A stretch of 64,000 nucleotides of DNA, taken from positions 69,310 through 133,309 of the forward strand of contig DF239235.1 of the NCBI GenBank assembly GCA_000507305.1, written 5' to 3'. Of the stretch, positions 1-11,682 are shown in pieces. The DNA is from Breviolum minutum Mf 1.05b.01. Taxonomy: Eukaryota; Sar; Dinophyceae; Suessiales; Symbiodiniaceae. A model generated the notes under the pieces. The model was given only the letters and a program-made list of their open reading frames with translations. It did not search any database and was not told the origin of the DNA. Within the stretch, counting starts at the first letter, position 1, and each line of letters begins with the position of its first letter. A program made the translations under genes and the position numbers.

Positions 1-200
1 CAATTTTTCAGCATCTGAACTTCCAAAAGTGGTCCCGGATCGTCAGTTTTTTAACATTTTCACTTCCGAATGTGCTTTTTGCCACAGCGGCGTGCAATTT
101 TTCGACATGTCAACTTCCAAAATTGGTCCGAGATTGTGGTGTTTTGCTCATTTTGACTTGCGAATGTGCTTTTCGCCACAGCGGCGTGCAATTTTTGATG
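1..200. repeat. 94-bp direct tandem repeat, about 2.1 copies
   Basis: The octamer CAATTTTT recurs at 1, 95 and 189, giving an exact 94-bp period. The words CTTCCAAAA and GCCACAGCGGCGTGCAA recur at the same spacing with scattered substitutions. The array is cut by the window edge, so the copy number is a minimum. The short frames over it are repeat by-products. Confidence 0.8.
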
Positions 201-628
201 TCACCTCTCAGCACCTACCTCCGCACCCGCCGCTTTAACAGGCCTACTTTTGGACTGACCCGACACGCGAATCTATGAAAAAACACAGCATTTCGTGACT
301 TCTCTAACATTTGGCGCGGACGAATTTTCTTTCTTCTAACTTTCTGACTATTGCTTCTTTTGTCGACTGACTTGACTACTCGACTACTGCTTTTCAACCC
401 TCCATATTGTCGGAAGTTTCTATTTAAACTTCCTTCGATCATGCTAAGATTTTTTGAGGTTTATGATATATTTTGCATTTTGCGCCATCTAAATGACAAT
501 AGGGCCTACCCCCCACAAAGGCGAGGTTTTTGGAGGATTGGGGCTTAGATGGCATAAACGTGCCTTTTTCGGTATGCCATCTTCCCGGGGGTCTGTATAT
601 CCCCACCGTCCTCTCTTGATCACTCCAG

Positions 629-842
629 GTGCTTTGACAAAGACACCAAAGGTGCCGATGGAGCTGCAGACCTGCTGGAAGTCTTGCGCAACTCTCCTCT
701 GGAGAAGTTGAACTTTGAGAATTGCTCTCAAATTCCGTCCACTGCGTGGCAGCGAGTTCCCAGTGGCGCGTGGCCCGCGCTGCGTGATGCACCCGGCATG
801 CCCGGGAAGGAGTTGCACCGCATCCGTGGCGGCGACGTCTAG
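629..842 (+). CDS. Exon of a leucine-rich-repeat protein (fragment)
   Basis: After a CCAG acceptor an open frame encodes an LRR-like unit: GADGAADLLEVLRNSPLEKL, then NFENCSQIPSTAWQRVPSGA, then WPALRDA. The LxxLxxSPLEKLNFxxCxxIP spacing and the VPSGAWPALRDA ending match the LRR repeats I associate with dinoflagellate proteins. The frame closes at TAG 840-842. I found only this one repeat, whereas LRR proteins carry many, so it is either an isolated exon of a larger gene to the left or a decayed copy. GC content is clearly higher than in the flanks, which supports coding origin. No start codon was chosen because the acceptor defines the exon. Confidence 0.5.
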
Positions 843-2421
843 AGGCTGCTTCAGGTGCTGTGGGTGGATGCGGAGGTTGCGGTGTCGCTAGAGGTGATGG
901 TCGAATTGTTTCTGGGTTAAACAAATTGGAGTAGATTTGTTGTGCACAACCTGTGGGTGTTTTTGCCTTCATTTTAGCCTAGTTGTGAAGGTTTCTGTCT
1001 TCATTTCAATGTCGCCTTTAGTACCGGCGCTTGCAAGGAGGCAAGTGGCCTGAAATCCTAAATCCCGAAGTATTTTCGAGGGAATATGCTGCACTTCATG
1101 CTAGTTTGAACATTGAGCTTGAGATGGTTTGAGTATCATGGCATCTCTGTCCAAGTTGATTCCCTAAAACCCACTGTCAGCAAAGTTCGCCTTCCAGAGA
1201 CACACTTCACATAGATGGTTCCTTGCGAGGGAACTTTTAATCATAGCTTGCGACATGCACGGAAAGACCTTCTCTCGAAACGATTTGCAACACACGAAGG
1301 ATCCAACTGATCAATTTTTTGTTGGATTTGACAAGGCTATCATTCGGTTCTCCAGGTTCCCCCTACTGTTGGCATGCCAGGCACCTCCAAAAATCGCTAT
1401 GCATGATGCAAGCTTGAGAAAAAAACACCGAGCCTCACAGCCAAAACCGAGCCTTGGGGCTCCGAAAAATGAAGCCTCGAGCGCTTTGGAACGGCAAAAA
1501 TGCCTTCGCTGCTGTGCCGAAGAAAACAGGCGGTGCCGAGGTGTATCCAAGCACCTTCCACCAAAATCACATTTTTTTTTCGGTCAGATGGATGCTACGT
1601 TGAGTCAAACCGTGAAGTGGTCGCATACATGAGTTCTGCAGCCATTGGTTTGCCGAATGCGCGGAACAACCTCGGGTTTACGGTTCAAGAGCAGGTGAAA
1701 GAAAAGTGACTTGCTTTCAATTGCAGTTCCATTTTGGTCTGGATCTGTGGAACAGAAGATCCGGTTTAAAGGAAAGGTTCCTATCCTTTCAAAGGAGTAT
1801 ACACGCCTTGCGCAGTTTTTCATGACATCAGACTTCTTGAAAAGAGACCTGTCGGTATTTCACTGACATGGGTACAAGTGTATGATTTTTGATATTTTTG
1901 AATAAGATACAACCCTCTGATTGCGAGGTAAACCAAGCATCTTGATCCGCAGGCCACCTGGAGGGCTCAATGAAAATGAATCTGACATGTAAGATATCCA
2001 AGAAGTTCCACCTTCCCAAACAAACGTCCAACACTGGAGGGTCTTCACGACAATCCCATTCAAGGTGTTCTGTACACATGTATATCTATATTAGATACAT
2101 ATGTACATCCTTTCAAGCAGCTTGCACTTCAGTCTCTCCAAGTTGTTTGTTGCGGGAAGCCATCTTGCTTTGCCCTCTTGGTGGCCTCTTGGTGACATTT
2201 GCCACCCGAACGACTCCCCAGCAGTGTGTGTTTTGGAAGGTATTGGTGCCATGATCAGTGGCGCTGAATAATCTAGATTTAGATGATGGTCAAACTACAC
2301 AACTCAACAAAAAAGGTGTAACATAAAAACCATTCCCTACTGAAAAGAACTGAGCCTGACAAAAACAGTTTGTTTTGGTGGAGTGACATGATTTCTTTGC
2401 CCTACTTCCGACCCAACTCAG
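843..2421. other. No confident gene; AT-rich intergenic or intronic DNA
   Basis: I found no exon that I can assign. One stretch near 1474-1562 has a plausible plus-strand reading (NAFAAVPKKTGGAEVYPSTF) without family signal. A minus-strand reading near 2115-2225 is also open. Neither is supported enough to call. Confidence 0.4.
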
Positions 2422-2551
2422 GCAGTCAAGCATCGACCTGGTGAGGCAGGACTTGCAGCCTTGCATGGATGCAGCATGTTTCGTTTCCTTCGCCCTGATG
2501 GGTCGCTTTCAGGATGGCTGGGGCGCGTGCTTTCAGCTTGCTACCAGATGA
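2422..2551 (+). CDS. Candidate exon, unassigned
   Basis: A GC-rich island follows an ACTCAG acceptor. Two overlapping plus frames stay open. One reads SIDLVRQDLQPCMDAACFVS and continues into FALMGRFQDGWG; the other reads LRPDGSLSGWLGRVLSACYQ. Base composition suggests coding, but with two open frames I cannot say which is used, and I recognise no family. Confidence 0.3.
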
Positions 2552-3945
2552 GGAGAATCAGAAGCCACCTGGCTGCAGCCGGACCAAATGCATGGCAATT
2601 TGAATTACGCCCAATGATGTGATCCCTGCCCACTGTCCCCTCCCCATCATAGATGGTACCCCCACACAGGGATGCTGCTATCATGACTACTATTGCTCCT
2701 CGCCCTATTACTGCTGCTGCTACTACTGCAACCAGCACGGCCACCGCCCACTACTGGACATGACCATAACTAGTGCACAACAGATCCCATAACATTGGCC
2801 AGGGCCCCAACGCACCAGGTGTTCCTGGTGAATATATGTATTGTAGCTTCACAGTTTCGCAAGTGGATGCAACCAGCAGACAAAAACCACCGGATCGGTT
2901 GTGGAGCTGAGGTCCTCGAAAGAAATCGTGGCTTCGTTCGGGTGGCTGGAAGACTTGCCAATGCTCGTCAATCGGCTGCAATTCTTCCTCTTTTTCAATT
3001 CTTTCTCGGGTTTTTCATGTCCACTTTGCTATTTTTGTGCGTTGCAGCTTGCCAATGCTTATCGATGGTTGGGCACACTTGTTTTCAAGAATTGTTTTAT
3101 CATTTGAGGACACCTACCAGCCGGACTGGACCAAAATCAACGTTGCGAAGTCGAAATTCAGCATGCTGAAATCCATCGAGATGAGACATCCCGGGCATCC
3201 ATCCTGCAAAGTACAGCTACATCCAGCAGAAGAACATGATCTCGAAATCACCTTGACCTTGGAAGAAAACGAGGAATTTGTTGGTTTCCAATTTTTTGAG
3301 GCAAAGCAGGGCGCTCAGAAAACTGAAAATGAACTCGTCATTGTTCAAAGAAGTGTTCAATAAAAGTGCCCGGGTTGGCGCAATGGAAAAACGAGACCAC
3401 CCTGTGAGGTAAAGAATTCGGAAACAGGAGCCAGCGAGTGGTACCATCCACACGTTTTGATCCGCACTTCGGAGAAGACGTATGTGGAACCACTGTCAAG
3501 ACATTTTTTCTATCCCGCTCCGTTCCCTGGGAGACGTCGTTGGCTCCCTGCCACGGCAGAGTCTGCCTTTGATGGCACAGTCAAAGGAGACGAGGCACAG
3601 GTTGAAATTGGTTTGGAAAGACTCCGTTGTTTTTGAAAGTCGGGGGTTTGAACGGTCGCTGAAATTCATCAAAAAGTTTATCTTCCCCAGAGAATCTGTC
3701 TGAATCAAGGGCGCAGGCTTGTCCTAAGCTGCTAGCAAAGAGAACTGCATCAGGTAGCTCGCTCGTAGTGTCAGTCTCCGCTTGATTATGCACATGGCAT
3801 GATAAACTCTTCCAAGTTTTGGCATAGTGATACGTAATAGATTGTACATCAAGATGTCATGAAATGACATCATCGGGACTTTGGAGCTCAAGCACATTGA
3901 ACAGCCAGGTCATCATTCATGTTTCGTTTAGCCTGCAACCTTTGA
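2552..3945. other. Weakly coding-like stretch, no assignable gene
   Basis: Plus frames between 2840 and 3360 stay open for over 100 codons (including DLEITLTLEENEEFVGFQF) but match no family I know. Two short segments, LPMLVNRLQFF near 2955 and LPMLIDGWAHLF near 3051, resemble each other and may be duplicated exon starts. A second open plus frame lies at 3482-3703. Confidence 0.3.
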
Positions 3946-4197
3946 GTGTTTCCTGGAGTTTGTAACGATGTCCGCAATCCAGTTGCCTCACCACATCACT
4001 CGGAGGTAATCGGCCTTCGCACCATGCCTGGCCAAGCACGTAGCCACGTGGTTGGTGTCCTTCACAAGACGTCCTTTTGCTCCTGTAACGTGCAAAGCAT
4101 CACGGGCCAATCAATGATGTTTTGGTTCGATCAAGTGGTGCTGGTCGGGGTCATTGGCTTAGTATCAATGTTGTTGTCGACGGTTAGCATCCATCAA
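3946..4197 (+). CDS. Candidate upstream exon of the XK-like membrane protein
   Basis: An open plus frame ends in a clear hydrophobic segment, FDQVVLVGVIGLVSMLLST, followed by GTTAGC, a possible GT donor in phase 0. The next exon of the XK-like gene at 4310 also starts in phase 0, so the join is possible. The part before the membrane segment is cysteine-rich and may be intronic. Membership in the gene is inference from position and phase. Confidence 0.3.
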
Positions 4198-4211
4198 AAC
4201 AAAAGGCTGAA

Positions 4212-4280
4212 CATGTACTATATTATATATAATATATGTAGTATATAGATAACTATGTATATATATATACATGGTACATG
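4212..4280. repeat. AT-rich palindromic hairpin
   Basis: CATGTAC at 4212 pairs with GTACATG at 4274, and the interior is alternating TA repeats. It could form a cruciform. It lies in the presumed intron just upstream of the 4310 exon. Confidence 0.5.
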
Positions 4281-4309
4281 ATATTAGAGATAGAGTAGTT
4301 TGTTTGGAG

Positions 4310-6185
4310 GAGATGCAGGCGCTGGATGCTTCAAAGGCTGTGAGTTGAGGAAACAATCCTTGTATTGCCGAGGTGCTTTTCTACGCAGATGTTGCATCGG
4401 ACTTGAAGCAGTTGAAGCTCTTCTACGACCAGGGGGTAGTGGACTACATGGCCTTCAATGCATTGGGACTACTAATTCCTCCCGTTGTAACCATGCTCGA
4501 GGCCTTCGAGTGGTCCAAAACGCCCTCTCCTGAACTCAGCTTCTTTCAAAGTCGCATCCAATCCGAAGTCCTCCAGAAGATCATCATTGTGGCTGCAGTG
4601 GCATCGCAAAGCCACGTGCTTTTGCTGGTGATGTTGTCAATCAAATTTCGCTCGACACCTGGCCGAATTTGAATTGGAAAATTTGGGATGTTGGGGATTG
4701 TGGATGGGGCTGTCACTACGCGCAAAAGACAAACCAGACAAGCAAGTTTTCGACATTTGCTATAGGGGATCTGAGTCCTGTTTGTGTTTTTGGTTCTCAG
4801 GCTCAACTTGTTTTTTTCACATGATACTTCATGTCGTGCTGGCACACCTTTCAAGCTAGGAAGCACCCTCTACTGCGAGGAGCCAAGGATGCAGAGGCTG
4901 GCAAGATCTGGCAAGAGATTGAATTGACCTAAGTTTGGCAGTCAAGTTGATGCGGGCCCCACGCAAATTTTAGCTTGAATGGAATGTACTTAAAAAGCAT
5001 ATACTGTACATATTCCAGGTCAGTTTTTTTTTCTCGTTCAGAAGGAGTTCTTGCAGAAACATGGGGTGGCATTGTGTACTTGAACACATCCGCCTCTTCC
5101 CGGAGGCGGCGGAGTCCACAATTTCGGCTTTGGTTCAAACGAACTTCTTGGTGTCCCTCTTGGCCAAGGTCGATGCAATAGCAAAACTTGCGCTGACAGA
5201 TGAGCAGCTTCAAAGCATGGCTATATCGGTGGCCATTTCCTGCCTATCTGCTGGTTTATCATTCGCTGGACGAGACAAATCCGATGGCATGGTCTTGTCT
5301 TTGCCTGGAAAAGTTGGATGGGGTCCCACCATGGGATGCTTGGTTTTGGTGAGAGCCATGGAAGTGGCCAGCCGAATTTTGGCCTTCAACATCATCCAAG
5401 TCTCCATGCGAGGCGGTTGGTGCGGCCATGTGGGGGGCCCCTTGGCCGTGTTTATTTTCGTGCTCGCTTCTCGGCTCTGCTTTCCAGAGGCAAAGCTTGT
5501 GGACGTTCTCGTGCCTCGGATTTGTGGGTATAAAAGTGGCAAGCATTTGGACATCGGGAAAATTCTGGTGTGTAGAAGTTGCAGCGTGCCAAAAAAGATA
5601 CGTTAGTTTCAAAACTGCAATGAACAAAACAACTATGAATGTGATGAATGCTTATGCAAAGCACTGATCAAAGTGATCAACGAGTGAATAGCCTTAGCTG
5701 GTCACCATGATCCATGACAAGATTGTCCTGTCATACGAAGAGATCTGACATTGCCTGCCATGCCGTTGGGCTAATACTAAGCGCCACGTAGCAGTGTCTT
5801 CCCAAGGCGTCCGTGACAGCGCATCCGGGGCAGATCTTGGAGCCCTACTCACTGCTTCCGTTGTGGTCACGTCCTCAGAGGGTTGCGTTGGTTGCGCTGT
5901 GCCCGGGCATCCTGCATGCCAGCTTGCAACATAAGCCTAAGCATAGATAAGCCATCTGTCAACCGGTGGATGCACAAGGCGTTCCTTGATGCTTCACAGC
6001 ATACTTGCACTGGCTGCCAGCGGGCAACAAGTGTTACTATGCGCACGCATAGAGCTTGGATGCCCAGCGATGCAAAGGCCAGGCCATATGACACGGCAGT
6101 GAGCAAGTTTCATTCGATTGCTTTCATTTTCTTTGCCATGCCAAGTGTGTTGGTTCCTCTGTCACTCTTTTTGGAGTGTCTAAAA
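4310..6185 (+). CDS. XK-related-like multi-pass membrane protein, six exons
   Basis: Exons read as 4310-4336, 4373-4653, 4860-4896, 5106-5489, 5807-5917 and 6078-6185, with every junction in phase. Donors are GC, GA, GC, GC and GC; a GTACGT donor may follow the last. Exon 2 carries VLFYADVASDLKQLKLFYDQ, then a hydrophobic run (MAFNALGLLIPPVVTMLEAF). This resembles the opening of XK-related proteins, where D-x-x-[ST]-D precedes the first membrane pair. Exons 3-4 join as GAKDAEAAESTISALVQTNF, followed by further hydrophobic segments. Exons 5-6 join as CPGILH-ARPYDTAVSKFH, then IAFIFFAMPSVLVPLSLFLE. Animal XK-related proteins include phospholipid scramblases; nothing here tests that activity. 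The start codon and C-terminus were not found, and the last exon may run on into VRAAYRSCRL. The family call rests on topology and motif pattern only; another dinoflagellate membrane family is possible. Confidence 0.5.
4373..4653 (+). CDS. XK-like gene, exon 2 (DVASD motif)
   Basis: This exon opens after GCCGAG and ends in phase 2 at TC, before a GACACC donor. The intron closes at CTAG (4858-4859) and exon 3 starts with G, restoring TCG and the reading FRSKHPLLRGAK. It therefore defines a GA-AG intron: reading on from 4654 gives a stop a few codons later. It encodes the first recognisable membrane region of the protein. Confidence 0.6.
5106..5489 (+). CDS. XK-like gene, exon 4 (membrane domain)
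   Basis: A 128-codon exon, the longest of the gene, with at least three hydrophobic segments, including SVAISCLSAGLSFAG and VGGPLAVFIFVLASRLCF. Between them lies GWGPTMGCLVLVRAMEVASR, which resembles the XK-related region with a conserved Arg beside a helix. The acceptor is CCGGAG; the donor is most simply CCAGAG followed by GCAAAG, and the next exon also begins with GCG. Confidence 0.55.
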
Positions 6186-6691
6186 GTACGTGCCGCGTAC
6201 AGGAGCTGCCGCCTAAGTACCTGGTCGGATGGCTGCTGGCCGGTGTTGGGAGCAGCCTATTTTCAGCCAACTACGTCAGGAACCCCAGGATTGGCTCCTG
6301 TGTCTGTAGGACAGTTGACCATAGAACCGATTTCAAGGTATTTTGAGATAATGTTTCCAATTTCAGGAACACTTTTGGAGATATCTTGGAATCTTTGAAG
6401 CTGTCTGGTGGCTGCCATGCTCCGCTGATAAAAAAGGGAAAGGATGTGTATGTTATATTTTATATTCCCTAGTCTTTCTTGTGCTTCGTTGCATCCTTTA
6501 GAAAAAACATGCACCTGAGTTTGTATGATTATCTAGAAAAATCACAACCATACAGCAATTCCTGTCTCATGGCGCTGCAGGGACAAAATGGCCCGCGCCA
6601 CCGTGGCATCCGGGAGGTTTCCCGAGCTCTTGGATTTGGATCATCAAAACCAATCAACTTTGAAGGTCTTCCACCAACAAAAATTGACAGA
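6186..6691. other. No confident gene
   Basis: This may contain the 3' end of the XK-like gene: the frame continues to about 6400 without a stop. No feature beyond that was recognised. Confidence 0.35.
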
Positions 6692-6785
6692 AACATCCAC
6701 AAATAATCCAAACATAATCCACTGATAATCCACAAATAATCCACAAATAATCCACAAATAATTCACAGATAATCCACAAATAATA
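6692..6785. repeat. 11-bp minisatellite (ATAATCCACAA), about 8 copies
   Basis: The unit AATAATCCACA repeats with an 11-bp period from 6692 to 6785; the outer copies are degenerate. Since 11 is not a multiple of three, the open minus-strand frames here (peptides rich in DYLWIICG) are artefacts of the repeat and not a gene. Confidence 0.85.
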
Positions 6786-7439
6786 AGCCAAAATTTGGAG
6801 TGATTTTGCTACAACGAAAACACCTTGCCTACATTGCAGCTCCCATTGGCCAGGTTCATTCTCTGCCACCTTTGCCAGGCGGATGGAAGACGAATCCATT
6901 TCCATGTTTGGGCTTAAGGGAAGGTTTGCATAGAGCCATCGGTTTCGAAAATCATGGAATTTCGAATTGAAAATCAAAGTTGGTGGAGATCCATGTGAAA
7001 GATTTTTTCAAATTATTTCTTGATAGCGATTATGTTCAGTTTGCAAGTATTTCCGGAAGATCCCATGCCTTGTGAAACCTCTGTTTCGTTTGCGGACAAA
7101 GATCTTCGCATGGCTGAGCACTTCACATTTTGCCAGAGATGCATCGTTCACCATAGCTTGTCCAAGAGCCAAACCGCCGTAAACATCAGGCATGGTTGGA
7201 AACTCGACATGAACAGTTGTGCAAGACCATTTTCGACTTGGTAGGAAAAACATATTTTTTTGAATCCCTTTTCGGGGCTGGAAAATCCAAGTGCCAACAA
7301 TCCAAGTTCCAATTAAGACTCCGCTTCACCATGGGCACCCAACGATCCAAGCAGTGAAAATGCACATCATAGAAATCAACGGCGGCGCAGTCATCCATCA
7401 ATGGCTCGAGCTTGCCTGTTCTGCAGGTTTTGTCCAACC
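6786..7439. other. No confident gene
   Basis: Only short, mutually overlapping frames on both strands, with no splice-bounded reading that I trust. Confidence 0.4.
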
Positions 7440-7506
7440 ACGGCGGCTTCCGATCGAGCCCGTGCACGAGCCAAGCGAGGAGGCGCTAAGACTTGAAGAT
7501 TGTTGA
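7440..7506 (+). CDS. Candidate terminal exon, unassigned
   Basis: After TCTGCAG the frame reads FVQPRRLPIEPVHEPSEEAL and RLEDC, then stops at TGA 7504-7506. The GC-rich, charged, proline-containing composition suggests a real C-terminus. The plus frame is also open upstream to about 7291. No family recognised. Confidence 0.3.
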
Positions 7507-7973
7507 ACTTTGGGTAGCTCGTAGACTGAAACAAAATCTTTTGGTGACTATATTAAAAGCCCCTTGGGGATGCATCTTGAGAATCAAACCGGGTTGAATC
7601 ATGACTGTTCTGCCACTTTTGCTGGTTATTCATTGAAGATTACCCTTCTTATACAGGCATTCAACCAAACCCATCCGACTATCCAGCAGACTCCCTTTGT
7701 GACGAAACAAGAAAGTTTTTTGGCAACTCGAGTCATACTGGCAGGAAGATTAGGAATCTTAGGTGTGTTTTTGGGACTGCACTTAGTTCCTGTTGAGCAA
7801 GCGTCATTATTTTTTGGTGAATCCTCTCAAAGAAGGGACATATTTTGAAGATACTGTATAGATATGAAAAGATGAGAAGTATATCTACGTATATTTATTT
7901 TATATCTATGATTGCCTGTTGTATCTTCAAACCTATCAATAAGTACCTTTTGCAACAAGGATTCTCATGTGAT

Positions 7974-8096
7974 GAAGAACGCCAGGTGAAGTTGCAGACG
8001 GCGAAATCGGCTGCCATGCAGCAGTTGCGGGGAAACTCGGAAACACTGTTTTTGACCAAGGGTTTTCTCAAGGATTTATACCGGAGCAAGGCATAG
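7974..8096 (+). CDS. Candidate exon, unassigned
   Basis: The frame DEERQVKLQTAKSAAMQQLR is followed by GNSETLFLTKGFLKDLYRSK and a stop at 8094-8096. The first part is GC-rich and looks like a charged helix; the second may be intron read-through after a GA donor (TCG then GAAACA). No family recognised. Confidence 0.35.
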   Translation, partial: EERQVKLQTAKSAAMQQLRGNSETLFLTKGFLKDLYRSKA

Positions 8097-8900
8097 TTGG
8101 GACATATTGATGGCAGATTTTTATTTGGATTCAAGGGGATTGAGATTGGACAATCTGAATTTGTTTCAGATGTATATCATTTTTCCTGCCTAAGACAAGT
8201 GATTTGCGATTGAAATTCATCGAACAAGCTAGAGAACAATATGGATACTTAGACACAATTTCAAAATCAGTTGTATATCTAATAAATCTTCAATATGATG
8301 ATATGGATACTTACACACAATTTCAAAATCAACAGTATATTCATATATACATAATATTCTATTGTGCAAATTCCAATTTCATCAGCCAAATCTTTGCCAG
8401 CAAGAGTGGTCGCAAACCTGGATGACCATTGCCATGGTAGTCTTGTGAGTTGATTGTCATTTTTGAAGTCCGAAAGATCAGGGAAGGAATGATACGCAAC
8501 CTGAAACCCAAGAAAAATGGGTGGTTGAGTTTCTTACATTTTTTTTCCGTTTGTCCTCCTGTTTCCAAAGGGCCTACGGATTTTTTCAGGTTCCCAAAAC
8601 GGCCCGTTCGTTAAACGCTCTTGGTTGAGGCAAAACCTCAAGCGCAGTCCATGCCTGGAACTCCGGAGAAAAGGCTTTAAGGACAGTTGAAGATGATGAA
8701 ATCCCTGGTGTTTTCACTTTTCTCACAGAAGTTTTTACATAGACATTTTTCATTGCTGGGATTTCTACATGATGGAGTCCTGTTCAGTCAGGGTGTATAT
8801 TTTGGACTTTGTTGTTGTTTTGGATCTTTTTGTTGACTTATGGATTCGGTGGATTCTTGATAAGGCCAAAAGGGTGTTAAAGGTTGAGCCAACCCGACAG
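8097..8900. other. No confident gene
   Basis: AT-rich DNA with a short local direct repeat (GATACTTA-CACACAATTTCAAAATCA near 8240 and 8308). A possible J-domain lead-in may lie just before the exon at 8901. Confidence 0.35.
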
Positions 8901-8948
8901 GACTTGTTGCGTACTTGGCATCCGGACAAAAACCCGGAGAATCTAAAG
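8901..8948 (+). CDS. DnaJ-domain exon with HPD motif
   Basis: A 48-nt exon bounded by CGACAG and by a GTTGTG donor, phase 0 at both ends. It encodes DLLRTWHPDKNPENLK, the core of a J domain: helix II end, the invariant His-Pro-Asp and the start of the following loop. J-domain proteins stimulate Hsp70 ATPase through the HPD motif. I did not find the flanking exons (helix I and helix III) with confidence. A VATIF reading near 9133 could be a fragment of helix III, but its frame closes at once. The exon may belong to a gene whose other micro-exons I missed, or it may be an orphan. Confidence 0.55.
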
Positions 8949-10986
8949 GTTGTGTGGAAGCTCAGATATAATCACATCGGGATGCTGCGTACGAAATCGA
9001 CATTGAAGGTAGAAGAGGGTGTAGCATGTCTTAATCTGGCAGTCGTAAAGTTACCCTCTTGGAATGAGGATTTACTAACCCAAAGTCCTAACCGCAATAG
9101 TCCAGTCAAGAAGGTCTTACGACCCCTGTGTTCTTGGAAGCAGTTGCGACTATTTTTTGACTTCTGCTAGATGGGTTTTGATATGATAGAACTGAAGTGA
9201 ACCGAAGGAATGCATGAAAGAAATGCGGTCAAAGTGACAGCATAGCTGCAGTTCTGTTCTGTTTTATGTCCATTTTCATGGTGTTATGTTGCGTGCGTGA
9301 GTTTGAACAATGATGATACTTTCATAGTCCAAGTACATCATGCAATTCATTTCCTTTCTTTTGCGTTCACCGTTCGCCACAAGTGAGCTGAATTTACCAA
9401 CAGTTTCACATCGGATTCAAAATGCGACTTTCTGCTGTTTGTATGGTCTTTTGTAGATTTGTGCCATGCTTCATGCGCAACTTGCGGCGTCATTTGTCAT
9501 CTGAATTCCAATGAGAAATGTCATGCTAGTTGCATTTGCCAGCTTGATGAGTTTGAAAACAAGTTGTAAAACGAAGAAGTTATGGAGGGAAGACAGCAAT
9601 GACCACCAGAATCAGCAGAAAAAAACGTTCCTTATTGGACATGATTTACGCCATTACGTCTTTAAGACTAAGATAGCTAATCAAAATACGCGGTGTTTTG
9701 GAGCTTTCAACCAGTTATATTTTCAACCGGCCACTGGGACATGCTTGTTTCCAGTGATGATGCCCCCAATGCCGATCTCTTGATGATGCGCTGATAGCAT
9801 TTGCCAGTAAGTTGCCCTCACCCTGTAGTGCCATGAAGGTCGCACGTGTTCATGTTTGACTGAGCCAAGATGTTTTTTGTTTGTTTGTTCTAGCTCTACT
9901 TCTTCCCTTGTCGTGGCTTGTCCCTTGTGCCAATCTATTCTGTGGTGCACATCTCTACTAAAATGATTTCCATTGCACTAGACACGGAGTCTGTTGCTGT
10001 TACCCGGGCAGCCACCAGCGATGATAAGAATATATAAGAATACAAGACTTGCACGCGGATGATGTGAATATGGTTTAGAACCTTTCCGATACACAAGAAA
10101 AAAAAGATGTTGATTTTTGGCCTTGATCTACCATGAAGTCATTTTGAAAGTGTTCTCTTTGATTCTGGTATGATGCGAAGAAAGTAGGAAAGGCGGGCCC
10201 TCAGGAACCGCTGGGAAGCACCAACAAGTTTCGCCATACGCATTTTTGCCATGCATGATCCAATTTCACACATAGTAAAACTTCACAAATTGCTCTATAT
10301 GTTGGATAGTATGTTCGATGTGTTGCATAAGAACTCCATTTGCAAACAGGGGGCTTTCCGCGAATTTCGGCTGAGGCGGTGGAAGTGTTTCTGCTGATTC
10401 AGGACTATCGAGGTTTAAACCTCAGAGATGCCATCCAGTTGAAGATGAGTAGATGACAGAAAATGTGTTTTTGTTGGATAGATTCAATAGATTAAGACAC
10501 AAGTTAGTTGGTTGGTCTATTTAAGCAGAGTACAAGATAGTACAAGGTGTGCATCATTTATATCCACAAACATCACCAATTTTTTTTAGCAAAAAATAGG
10601 TTTCAACAAGAGTCAGGTGTATTTTTTTTGCAGTTCACCAAATGGAAACGGCTGAACTGTTGAGGCCTCCTACTACAAAAGTAGGTCTTCACATTCCAGT
10701 CCGCGAGACCATTCTGAAGCTTTTTTCGGGAACCATGTTGAAATAGTTTGAAATATCCGATCCTTTCAGTGAACCCGCAAATGTCTCAGTGTTTATCTTG
10801 AACTTTGGCTTTTGTATAGTATTTATACGTTTGTAATTGGGTAATTGGGTCGTCTTTCGTTTACCCCATTTGTTCATGAAATTTCTTTGGGAAACGTGTT
10901 TTTAAAGAAGTCTCCACACACGTTGGGCTGAAAGATCGGGGTGGCCCACTCTTCTGTTTGAAGAACAGGGCTCAGACTTCTCTTAG
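8949..10986. other. About 2 kb without a recognised gene
   Basis: AT-rich with short frames only. The longest, at 9511-9783, has no family signal. No inverted repeat or tandem array was noticed. Confidence 0.4.
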
Positions 10987-11045
10987 AAAAGCGCCCAGGG
11001 CGTCGAAGATGTGCTTTCAAATGCAGTTGGTGCTGAGTGGTCCAA
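10987..11045 (+). CDS. Candidate exon, unassigned
   Basis: After CTCTTAG the frame KSAQGVEDVLSNAVGAEWSN looks like a normal globular segment. A GTTGGT donor inside would shorten it to KSAQGVEDVLSNA. A different frame over the same bases is also open, so this is tentative. Confidence 0.3.
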
Positions 11046-11682
11046 TAGAAACTTATACATCAACTATATAAACTAAACGTTCCACGACTTTTCTAGTTGC
11101 TGAACACCCAGCCCTTTGAAACCTGTAAAGCCCTTAGTCAAGTTGATTCCTATAGCAAGGAACTTTTTTTCTTGGTTCGCCAAGAGGGTGATGTGTTGGT
11201 TTTATATCTGCAGATGTGGCAAAACAGCCTTCAGCATTTGAGTGCTAGTACTCGTGTCACCACAACCTGAAACCATCCCTCTTTGCAGTTTCGTTTTCTC
11301 GTAGAAATGACAGCGCCCAGAGACCAAAGATGTCTTTTTGCTGGCCCGCTATAGACACACACATTGCAAGAAAAGATGTGTGACTGGGCATTCTGATTTT
11401 AAGAAACTCCTGTGGATTTGCTGCATTTTGGGATTGAGTCTGCGCAAGGCATGTGTGTTGGGCAAGGCAATGGTGGCATCGGTTTGTGAAAGGTCAGTGT
11501 GTCCTGTTGAAGCTTTTATGTTCAAACATCGTTGTGGGCAATGACGGCCATATCCAACGATGCTTCAGTGTGTAAATAACATAAGTACATTACTTGTATA
11601 TGTAGATTACATGCATGCATACTTGAATTTTGCGTTTCGTGTATTGATGTCCATTCGTCCTGATCTGTCGCAACTGTTCTAG

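Noticed and set aside
439..972. 177-codon minus-strand frame
   Set aside because: It is antisense to the plus-strand LRR exon at 629-842, whose peptide matches a known repeat; the minus peptide is low in hydrophobic periodicity.
3366..3440. tRNA gene starting near TTGGCGCAATGG
   Set aside because: This resembles an A box, but no B box (GGTTCGAxTCC) follows at a proper distance and no cloverleaf could be drawn.
6692..6785. CRISPR-like short repeats
   Set aside because: The 11-bp units are directly adjacent with no spacers, and the genome is eukaryotic.
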